Below the pieces are notes generated by a model. It saw only the letters and a list, made by a program, of their open reading frames with translations, searched no databases and was not told the DNA's origin. DNA of 16,828 nucleotides from positions 1-16,828 of the forward strand of contig CANHHZ010000020.1 in NCBI GenBank assembly GCA_947460275.1, written 5' to 3'. Both the position numbers and the translations under genes were made by a program. The first letter of the stretch is position 1. The number at the start of each line of letters is the position of its first letter. Positions 8,475 to 13,813 of the stretch are shown in pieces. Origin of the DNA: Sphingobacteriaceae bacterium (GTDB lineage: Bacteria > Bacteroidota > Bacteroidia > Sphingobacteriales > Sphingobacteriaceae).

Positions 8475-8544
8475 TATTTTTTAGCTTGTTTACGTTTCTA
8501 ATGGTTTATTTTTGATTGCTATTTTGTATTTTGCCCGCTCGGTT

Positions 8545-9774
8545 ATGAACCCATATCAAAAAAAGCGTCGTTGGAAATTCTTTTTACTTTTCTTTGCCAT
8601 TGTTATTGGCGGAGCATCTGTTTTTTATTCTGATTTTTTTGTGAAGAAAATGGAACGAGAGGAGTCAACACAATTTAAGCTTTGGGTAAAGGTTAATGAG
8701 CAGCGAATGAAAATGTACGATAATGAGCAATTTATCGATGTGTTTGAGATTATTCAAAAAAACACAAAGATGGATGTAATTATCACCAAAAAAGATGGTT
8801 CTATTTATTTGTGGGATGGATTGGACAGCACTAAAACGTTATATAGAAGCGACGAAAAAAGAACATACGATTCGCTATATTTTGTAAGGCAACTTGATAA
8901 AATGAAAATTCAGCACCAGCCCGTTGCCATGCAAGGAATTGATGGCGAAAAGCTGACGGCTTACTATAAGGATTCGTTTATTTTAACACAGTTGCGGTTT
9001 TTTCCATATATCCAACTGGGCGTTATCGCTTTGTTCTTATTAACGGCTTATGTGGCTTTTAGTTCGGCTCGAAGAGTTGAGCAAGACCAGGTTTGGGTGG
9101 GCATGGCTAAAGAAACCGCCCATCAATTGGGAACACCAATTTCGTCGCTAATGGCTTGGGTAGAACTTATCAAATCTAGATTTAACGCCGAAGAAGATCC
9201 TTTGATTGCTGAAATGGAAAACGATGTTTATCGTTTAGAAATCATTGCAGACCGTTTCTCAAAAATTGGCTCTAAACCTATTCTTGAAGATCATGTGGTG
9301 TTTTTGGTGGTCGAAAAATTTGTAACTTATTTTAAAGCGCGTGCTTCCGACAAAATCAAATTTGCACTAAATGGCGATAAACAGGTTCGTGCGCTGTTAA
9401 GCGTGCCCTTGTTTGATTGGGTCGTCGAAAATTTATTGAAAAATGCCGCAAACGCCATTGATAACGAAGGAACAATTACCATTGCTATTGTTGAAAATCT
9501 AGCCAAAGAAGAGGTTTTTATTGATGTAACAGATACGGGAAGAGGCATTGCTCGCTCTAAATTTGATGCCGTTTTTCAACCGGGTTACACTACGCGAAAA
9601 CGCGGATGGGGATTAGGCTTATCGCTTACCAAAAGAATTATAGAAAATTTCCATAACGGACACATTTTTGTAAAGGAATCGGAGTTGGGCAAGGGCACAA
9701 CTTTTAGAATAGTTTTAAAAAGCAGTATCACTTATGAATCAACCTCAAATACAGGACTACCCCGAGTGGGCTAA
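8545..9774 (+). CDS. Membrane sensor histidine kinase
   Basis: The 409-residue protein has two membrane segments (about 12-28 and 154-172) flanking a roughly 125-residue periplasmic sensor region that I do not recognise. The dimerisation/phospho-acceptor helix holds His193 in ETAHQLGTPIS. The ATPase domain has an N-box ENLLKNAANAI (295-305), G1 box DTGRGI (330-335) and G2 box GWGLGLS (354-360). HAMP and PAS domains are not apparent. It should autophosphorylate on His193 and pass phosphate to a receiver. I prefer the ATG at 8545 over the in-frame TTG at 8512, because the ATG directly precedes the basic MNPYQKKRRW stretch before the first membrane helix. No DNA-binding response regulator is adjacent on this strand. 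Its 3' end overlaps the DinB-like gene by 41 bp. Confidence 0.92.
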   Translation: MNPYQKKRRWKFFLLFFAIVIGGASVFYSDFFVKKMEREESTQFKLWVKVNEQRMKMYDNEQFIDVFEIIQKNTKMDVIITKKDGSIYLWDGLDSTKTLYRSDEKRTYDSLYFVRQLDKMKIQHQPVAMQGIDGEKLTAYYKDSFILTQLRFFPYIQLGVIALFLLTAYVAFSSARRVEQDQVWVGMAKETAHQLGTPISSLMAWVELIKSRFNAEEDPLIAEMENDVYRLEIIADRFSKIGSKPILEDHVVFLVVEKFVTYFKARASDKIKFALNGDKQVRALLSVPLFDWVVENLLKNAANAIDNEGTITIAIVENLAKEEVFIDVTDTGRGIARSKFDAVFQPGYTTRKRGWGLGLSLTKRIIENFHNGHIFVKESELGKGTTFRIVLKSSITYESTSNTGLPRVG

Positions 9775-10237
9775 GCCATACATTAGTGTAGTGCAGGGCG
9801 ATGTAATAGAAGTCTTGGAAAAACAAGCCACAGATTTTGCCGCTTCCATGCACAATTTAATCGAAAAAGCCGACTATGCCTATGCGCCAGGCAAATGGAC
9901 GATTAAAGAAATGATAGGTCATATTATTGATACGGAGCGCATTTTTGCCTATCGCATGTTAAGTTTTGCCCGCAACGAACAAGCCGCTTTGCCAGGTTTT
10001 GACGAAAATCAATATGTAGAAATTGCGCATTTTAAAGACCGAAGTTTGTTTAGTTTGTCGGAAGAGTTTGCTTTACTAAGAAAGGCAAATTTATACCTTA
10101 TCAAATCGCTAAACGAAGAAGAGTTAAATAGAACCGGAATTGCCAGCGGCAAAAGCATCTCTGTTAGGGCAATGTTGTATATACTTGCGGGGCATGTTAT
10201 TCATCACGAGAACGTAATTAAGGAGAGATATTTATGA
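9734..10237 (+). CDS. DinB-fold (DinB_2 superfamily) metal-dependent protein
   Basis: The 167-residue protein fits the DinB/YfiT four-helix bundle. Probable metal ligands are His63 (IGHIIDTE) and His154 and His158 (GHVIHHE), the usual one-plus-two arrangement. The PGKWTIKEMIGH segment before the first His is typical of the family. Relatives include thiol-dependent S-transferases and hydrolases, but the reaction here is unknown; the name DinB does not imply a DNA-damage role. The start at 9734 overlaps the 3' end of the kinase gene by 41 bp, and the conserved YPEWAKPYI region begins nine residues in, so a later start is unlikely. Its stop overlaps the thioesterase start by four bases (ATGA), which points to translational coupling. 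Confidence 0.87.
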   Translation: MNQPQIQDYPEWAKPYISVVQGDVIEVLEKQATDFAASMHNLIEKADYAYAPGKWTIKEMIGHIIDTERIFAYRMLSFARNEQAALPGFDENQYVEIAHFKDRSLFSLSEEFALLRKANLYLIKSLNEEELNRTGIASGKSISVRAMLYILAGHVIHHENVIKERYL

Positions 10238-10665
10238 TTTGGTTTAAGGAGTTTACGGTAGAGTCCCTGAACGATAGGCCAAAAAATCATATTGGAGGGG
10301 TTTTAGGTATAGAATTTACAGAAATAGGCGAAGATTTTTTATGTGCTACCATGCCTGTCGACGAGCGCACACACCAACCTGCGGGTATTTTGCACGGCGG
10401 TGCTTCGGTGGTTTTGGCAGAAACTTTGGGGAGTATCGCTTCTTACATGTGTATAGACCCAACAAAATTTATTGCAGTGGGTTTAGAAGTAAACGCTAAC
10501 CATTTGCGGCCGGTAAGTTCGGGATTTGTAAAAGGAATTTGCAAGCCCATACATATTGGCGCAAAAACGCATATCTGGGAAATTAAAATGTATAACGACA
10601 GAGGTAAAATGAATTGCATTAGCCGATTAACCGTTGCCATTATCAAAAATACAATACAAGCTTAA
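10234..10665 (+). CDS. Hotdog-fold acyl-CoA thioesterase (PaaI/YdiI/MenI-like)
   Basis: The 143-residue protein has the hotdog thioesterase signature ILHGGASVVLAETLG at 52-66. His54 and Gly55 form the oxyanion area and Glu63 is the likely catalytic base, as in the YdiI/MenI group. It should hydrolyse an aryl- or acyl-CoA thioester in the cytosol. In organisms that make menaquinone, members of this group act on 1,4-dihydroxy-2-naphthoyl-CoA, and most Bacteroidota make menaquinone. That role is only an inference, since no other men gene is in the window. The start overlaps the DinB-like stop by four bases (ATGA), so it is probably the last gene of the kinase/DinB/thioesterase unit. Length is normal for the family. 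Confidence 0.88.
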   Translation: MIWFKEFTVESLNDRPKNHIGGVLGIEFTEIGEDFLCATMPVDERTHQPAGILHGGASVVLAETLGSIASYMCIDPTKFIAVGLEVNANHLRPVSSGFVKGICKPIHIGAKTHIWEIKMYNDRGKMNCISRLTVAIIKNTIQA

Positions 10666-10709
10666 AAACAGACATCCCTTTGTGATTTAATTCATTATTA
10701 ATTTAAATT

Positions 10710-11144
10710 ATGAAACGTATTTTATTTTCAGTGTTGGCCGTTACTTTATTTGCATGCAGCCCAACCCCAAAACCCCTCACGGGTATTACAGAAAAAGCAG
10801 AAGTAACCAACCTTAGTGCCGGAGGCGATAAGGACGAACATGGGTGCCTTGCTGCTGCAGGATACACATGGTCTGTTTTAAAAAACGACTGTATTCGTGC
10901 TTTTGAGCAACATAAGCTCATGCCAACCGAACAAGAGGGAATATCGGTTCTGGCCGCTTTTTTCTTATTTAATGCCGACGAAACTAAGGCCGAACTGTTT
11001 TTGCCAAACGAAAAAAAGGGTACAGTTTTACAGCGCAGCGGAACAGAAGGCAATTATGTTTGGAAAAAAGACGATTTAGAACTTTTTAGCCGGAAAGGCT
11101 ATGTGCTAAAAAAATCGGGCAAAACTATTTTTCACGGGCAATAA
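10710..11144 (+). CDS. Lipoprotein of unknown function with a GC-AGYTWS-DC motif and MliC-like tail
   Basis: The 144-residue product starts with a lipoprotein signal peptide and lipobox LFAC (Cys16), so it should be lipid-anchored in the envelope. The middle holds a compact motif DEHGCLAAAGYTWS followed by NDCIRAFE, with Cys46 and Cys61 15 residues apart; these could form a disulfide. The C-terminal half (about 88-142) is beta-rich, with an AELFLP stretch, a YVWKKDDLELF stretch and a closing KSGKTIFHG. This recalls the fold of MliC-type C-type lysozyme inhibitors, but I cannot confirm homology. It stands 44 bp after the thioesterase and 60 bp before rimM, and seems to be its own unit. I do not assign a function. 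Confidence 0.72.
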   Translation: MKRILFSVLAVTLFACSPTPKPLTGITEKAEVTNLSAGGDKDEHGCLAAAGYTWSVLKNDCIRAFEQHKLMPTEQEGISVLAAFFLFNADETKAELFLPNEKKGTVLQRSGTEGNYVWKKDDLELFSRKGYVLKKSGKTIFHGQ

Positions 11145-11204
11145 CATAAAAAAGCAAAAAAAATCATCAAATTTGCCCAAAATAACGGCACATAAATATT
11201 TGGA

Positions 11205-11744
11205 ATGACTAAAGAAGAGGCGTTTTACATCGGTTATATTACCAAAACAAAAGGTTTAAAGGGAGAAGTACAACTGTATTTCGAATTTGAAGATTACGAA
11301 TCTTTGGAGCTAGACGTGGTTTTTGCAGAAATGAATGGTAAAATGGTCCCTTTTTTTGTCGCCACACATAAAATATACCCCAATAGTACAGGTCTTTTTT
11401 ATTTTGATGATATTGATCATATCGACAAGGCACAGGCTTTGCTTAAAAAGAAAATTTATTTACCATTAAGCAAGATGCCAGAACGTGATGATGATGAGTT
11501 TTTTTATACCGACTTGAAAGGTTTTATCGCTGTTGACGAAACCTTGGGCGAATTGGGCGAAATTATAGCAGTAAACGAATACCCACAGCAATTTGTAGCC
11601 ACCGTTCACTACAAAAACAGAGACATCCTTTTTCCATTAAATGAGGATTTTATTGTGGAAATAGACGACGAAGAAAACATTTTACACCTCGATTTGCCTG
11701 AAGGCCTTTTGGATATTTATTTAGACAGCGAAATACTTTTGTAA
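11205..11744 (+). CDS. rimM: Ribosome maturation factor RimM
   Basis: The 179-residue protein has the two-domain RimM layout. The N-terminal beta-barrel begins with FYIGYITKTKGLKGEVQLYF (residues 7-26), and the C-terminal PRC-barrel starts near FFYTDLKGF (about 99) and includes the NEYPQQFVATVHY and LFPLNEDFI segments. RimM binds ribosomal protein S19 and helps 16S rRNA 3'-domain maturation of the 30S subunit. The ATG at 11205 sits at the normal distance from the conserved IGYITKTKGLKGE. Usually rpsP lies immediately upstream and trmD and rplS follow. Here the upstream neighbour is an unrelated lipoprotein, and a membrane protein/XRE pair sits between rimM and trmD. AATATTTG at 11195-11202, 19 bp after a TTTG, resembles a promoter but nearly touches the ATG. 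Confidence 0.95.
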   Translation: MTKEEAFYIGYITKTKGLKGEVQLYFEFEDYESLELDVVFAEMNGKMVPFFVATHKIYPNSTGLFYFDDIDHIDKAQALLKKKIYLPLSKMPERDDDEFFYTDLKGFIAVDETLGELGEIIAVNEYPQQFVATVHYKNRDILFPLNEDFIVEIDDEENILHLDLPEGLLDIYLDSEILL

Positions 11745-11771
11745 AGTATATTAATCTTTTAGTCAAAAATA

Positions 11772-11804
11772 TTTGACATTGTTGTCAATTTTGTTTTACA
11801 TTTG
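11772..11804 (+). promoter_or_regulatory. Promoter of the membrane protein/XRE pair with embedded palindromes
   Basis: TTTG at 11772-11775 and TACATTTG at 11797-11804 are 21 bp apart and match the Bacteroidota -33/-7 pattern. The -33 element lies in a perfect palindrome, TTGACA-TTGT-TGTCAA (11773-11788). A second inverted repeat, TTTGTT-CA-AACAAA (11801-11814), overlaps the end of the -7 box and the likely transcription start. This arrangement would suit an operator for the downstream XRE repressor. That link is an inference. Confidence 0.6.
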
Positions 11805-11823
11805 TTCAAACAAAATTTACAAC

Positions 11824-12279
11824 ATGAAAAAAACATTATTATTGCCCAACAACTACAAGGTAATTGGCTGGGTTACTTTTTTACTATTTACGGCTTTAGG
11901 CTTGTCTTGTATGTACTTGGATTTTCAAATTCCAGGTTTTCAGTTCTTTTATCCCAAAGAAAATAGTTTTTTGGACTTTAGAGATTACAACCTCACCAAT
12001 GAGTTTGCCTTAACCGGTATTGTTGTGGGTTTACTAATGGTGGCGTTTGCCAAAGAAAAAACAGAAGACGAATATATTTTGCAGCTAAGGCTCAGGTCGT
12101 GGCAATGGTCTATTTTAATCAGCTACATTATTTTAATTATACTCAACTTTAGTGTTTATGGAACTGATTTCTGGATGGTTTTAGTGTATAATTTATGGAC
12201 ACCACTTATTGTATTTATCATTAAATTTAACGTTTGTTTATATAAATTGAGAAGAGAGGGTGTTGATGATGAAAAATAA
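11824..12279 (+). CDS. Four-helix membrane protein paired with an XRE regulator
   Basis: The 151-residue product has four hydrophobic segments at about 13-31, 60-79, 93-111 and 117-137. A charged loop KEKTEDEYILQLRLRSWQW lies between the second and third helix. No catalytic motif is visible and I give no function. The ATG at 11824 is preferred over an in-frame TTG at 11773, which would fall inside the promoter. Small membrane proteins of this kind are often encoded directly before a short HTH regulator, and here the two frames overlap by 11 bp. One possibility is that the membrane protein senses envelope state and signals to, or holds, the regulator. There is no sign of an enzyme or toxin domain. 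The pair sits between rimM and trmD, an unusual place. Confidence 0.75.
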   Translation: MKKTLLLPNNYKVIGWVTFLLFTALGLSCMYLDFQIPGFQFFYPKENSFLDFRDYNLTNEFALTGIVVGLLMVAFAKEKTEDEYILQLRLRSWQWSILISYIILIILNFSVYGTDFWMVLVYNLWTPLIVFIIKFNVCLYKLRREGVDDEK

Positions 12280-12469
12280 CTTAAAGGTACAACGAGCCAT
12301 TAAAAATATAACTCAAAGCGATTTGGCCGATTTGATAAAAGTTTCTCGACAAACCATTAATACCATCGAATCAGGTAAATATGTCCCTTCTACGGTTTTG
12401 GCACTAAAAATGGCCAAAGTTTTTGGTGTTTCGGTTGAAGAAATTTTTAGCTTGGAAGAACAAGATTGA
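12269..12469 (+). CDS. Small XRE/Cro-type helix-turn-helix transcriptional regulator
   Basis: The 66-residue protein is almost entirely one HTH_3 domain: NNLKVQRAIKNITQSDLADL leads into the recognition helix VSRQTINTIESG (about 26-37), then VPSTVLALKMAKVFGVSVEEIF. It resembles the YozG-type regulators that occur with small membrane proteins. It should bind an operator as a dimer. The palindromes over the promoter at 11773-11814 are the obvious candidates, which would give autoregulation of the pair. I choose the ATG at 12269 (ATG at 12266 is also possible). A purine-rich GAGAGGG at 12254-12260 lies eight bases upstream, one of the few Shine-Dalgarno-like sites in this window. The gene overlaps the membrane protein gene by 11 bp and ends about 97 bp before trmD. 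Confidence 0.9.
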   Translation: MKNNLKVQRAIKNITQSDLADLIKVSRQTINTIESGKYVPSTVLALKMAKVFGVSVEEIFSLEEQD

Positions 12470-12493
12470 TTGAGCATGGGGTTTGGAGCTCAA
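12470..12493 (+). repeat. Inverted repeat after the XRE gene
   Basis: TTGAGC (12470-12475) and GCTCAA (12488-12493) are perfect 6-bp arms around a 12-base loop, starting right after the XRE stop. No T-run follows, so a rho-independent terminator is not supported. It could be a weak hairpin or a binding site. Confidence 0.35.
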
Positions 12494-12514
12494 GGAAGAA
12501 ACGATTGGCATCAC

Positions 12515-12547
12515 AGACTCAGTACTCCCAACTTTAGACTCAGTACT
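12515..12547 (+). promoter_or_regulatory. 12-bp direct repeat with 21-bp period just upstream of the trmD promoter
   Basis: AGACTCAGTACT occurs at 12515-12526 and again at 12536-12547. The period of 21 bp is two helical turns, so both copies face the same side of the DNA. The downstream copy ends eight bases before the TATATTTG box of trmD and would cover its -33 region. The likely role is a site for a regulator that binds tandemly. Confidence 0.6.
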
Positions 12548-12554
12548 TAATTTC

Positions 12555-12562
12555 TATATTTG
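12555..12562 (+). promoter_or_regulatory. Probable -7 box of the trmD promoter
   Basis: TATATTTG followed by C fully matches TAnnTTTG and ends four bases before the trmD ATG at 12567. A leaderless or nearly leaderless transcript is implied. No clear -33 TTTG is present; that area is occupied by the direct repeats. Confidence 0.5.
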
Positions 12563-12566
12563 CAAA

Positions 12567-13241
12567 ATGCGTTTCGATATCATTTCCGTATTACCCGATT
12601 TATTAACGAGCCCTTTTGCGCACTCTATTTTACAAAGAGCACAAAAAAAAGGAATTGCTCAAATTGTAGTACATAACCTAAGGGATTATGCTACCAATAA
12701 ACAAAAAAGTGTAGACGATTATCCTTATGGAGGCGGCAGCGGTATGATTATGTCTGTTGAGCCTTTTGCCGCTTGTATAGAAAAACTAAAAAGCGAACGA
12801 GACTATGACGAGGTAATTTTTATGAGCCCCGATGGCGAAACTTTTAACCAAACTATCGCCAATCAGCTTTCCACTTTGAACAATGTCATCATTTTATGCG
12901 GGCACTATAAGGGAATAGACCAACGTATTAGAGACATTTTTGTAACCAGAGAGATTTCTATTGGCGATTATGTGCTTTCGGGGGGAGAATTACCCGCAGC
13001 GGTGGTGGTAGATGCCGTTGTGCGATTGATACCTGGTGTAATAGGCGACGAAACTTCTGCTTTATCTGATAGCTTTCAGGGAGAATTGCTCGATGCGCCA
13101 AACTACACCCGCCCCGCAGATTGGCGGGGACATAAAGTGCCTGACATTTTATTGAGTGGCCACGAAGCAAAAATTAACGAGTGGCGGCATGAAGAAGCGC
13201 TAAAACGAACACAACTGCGCAGACCCGACCTTTTGGAATAG
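12567..13241 (+). CDS. trmD: tRNA (guanine-N1-)-methyltransferase TrmD
   Basis: The 224-residue protein is a SPOUT methyltransferase that puts a methyl group from S-adenosylmethionine on G37 of tRNAs with G at position 36, preventing frameshifting. The start MRFDIISVLPDL is the conserved N-terminal strand. YPYGGGSGMIM, LCGHYKGIDQR and EISIGDYVLSGGELPA form the trefoil-knot cofactor site. The NYTRPADWRG region and the C-terminal helical part, with RRPDLL near the end, are present. I place the start at the ATG at 12567. An in-frame TTG at 12483 would add 28 residues with no family counterpart and run through the promoter elements. It is co-directional with rplS, 135 bp downstream, but both may have their own promoters. 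Confidence 0.96.
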   Translation: MRFDIISVLPDLLTSPFAHSILQRAQKKGIAQIVVHNLRDYATNKQKSVDDYPYGGGSGMIMSVEPFAACIEKLKSERDYDEVIFMSPDGETFNQTIANQLSTLNNVIILCGHYKGIDQRIRDIFVTREISIGDYVLSGGELPAAVVVDAVVRLIPGVIGDETSALSDSFQGELLDAPNYTRPADWRGHKVPDILLSGHEAKINEWRHEEALKRTQLRRPDLLE

Positions 13242-13322
13242 CCCAGCCATTGTGGAAAACCCCCAACGTGTTAAAAAATAAATTTATTTTCAAGTTCCCT
13301 TTTATTTTTAAAATATATTTCC

Positions 13323-13359
13323 TAATATTGCAGTCCGATTTTTAAACAACAAAAATCGG
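13323..13359 (+). promoter_or_regulatory. rplS leader: -7-like box and a perfect 9-bp inverted repeat
   Basis: TAATATTG at 13323-13330 is one base from TAnnTTTG. Starting five bases later, CCGATTTTT (13335-13343) and AAAAATCGG (13351-13359) are exact inverted repeats around a 7-base loop. If transcription starts from this box, the hairpin sits at the extreme 5' end of the rplS mRNA, 17 bases before the ATG. It could be an autoregulatory ribosomal-protein leader, an mRNA-stabilising 5' stem, or a DNA operator. No T-run follows, so it is not a terminator. Confidence 0.5.
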
Positions 13360-13376
13360 CTTAATAGCTTAAAATC

Positions 13377-13724
13377 ATGGATTTAGTAAAATTTGTAGAA
13401 GAGCAGGTAATCGCGAAAAATGAGTTTCCTTCTTTCAAATCAGGAGATACCGTTAGTGTACACTATAAAATTCGCGAAGGTAATAAAGAACGTATTCAAA
13501 TTTACCAAGGTGTTGTTATTCAACGTAACAGTGCTGGTGCGAACGAAACGTTTACTGTTCGTAAAATGAGTAATGGAGTAGGTGTAGAGCGTATCTTCCC
13601 TATCAATTCTCCAAACATCGAAAAAGTAGAGGTAAATAGTTACGGTAAAGTACGTAGAGCTAAGTTGTTCTATTTACGAGCGTTAACTGGTAAAGCTGCC
13701 CGTATCAAATCTTTAAGAAAATAA
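13377..13724 (+). CDS. rplS: 50S ribosomal protein L19
   Basis: The 115-residue protein is bL19, a structural protein at the 30S-50S interface. Recognisable segments are FPSFKSGDTVSVHYKIREGNK (18-38), RIQIYQGVVIQR (39-50), ETFTVRKMSNGVGVERIFPI (57-76) and the basic C-terminal KVRRAKLFYLRALTGKAARI. Length and start are normal for the family. It follows trmD, the usual order, but with a 135-bp gap that holds its own promoter-like box and an inverted repeat, so part of its expression is probably independent. A strong rho-independent terminator lies directly downstream. Confidence 0.98.
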   Translation: MDLVKFVEEQVIAKNEFPSFKSGDTVSVHYKIREGNKERIQIYQGVVIQRNSAGANETFTVRKMSNGVGVERIFPINSPNIEKVEVNSYGKVRRAKLFYLRALTGKAARIKSLRK

Positions 13725-13746
13725 TATTCTTAAAAATTCAAAATAT

Positions 13747-13779
13747 AACCTTCACGATTAACTTCGTGGAGGTTTTTTT
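13747..13779 (+). terminator. Rho-independent terminator after rplS
   Basis: AACCTTCACGA (13747-13757) pairs with TCGTGGAGGTT (13764-13774) through eleven pairs including one T-G wobble, with a 6-base loop. A run of seven T's at 13773-13779 follows. It closes the trmD/rplS unit 22 bases after the rplS stop. Confidence 0.88.
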
Positions 13780-13784
13780 GTTTA

Positions 13785-13792
13785 TATCTTTG
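13785..13792 (+). promoter_or_regulatory. Probable -7 box of the dehydrogenase/MscS promoter
   Basis: TATCTTTG fully matches TAnnTTTG and ends 21 bases before the ATG at 13814, directly after the rplS terminator. The expected -33 region falls within the terminator stem and has no clear TTTG. Confidence 0.55.
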
Positions 13793-13813
13793 TGGCACCA
13801 AATATAAAATTTA

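Noticed and set aside
8512..8544. TTG start extending the histidine kinase
   Set aside because: The ATG at 8545 gives a normal basic N-terminus before the first membrane helix.
11172..11202. rimM promoter, TTTG with 19-bp spacing to AATATTTG
   Set aside because: One mismatch in the -7 box, and transcription would start inside or after the start codon; kept only as a remark in the leaderless finding.
12483..12566. Upstream TTG start that would extend TrmD by 28 residues
   Set aside because: The extension crosses the direct repeats and the -7 box and has no counterpart in TrmD; the ATG at 12567 begins at the conserved N-terminus.
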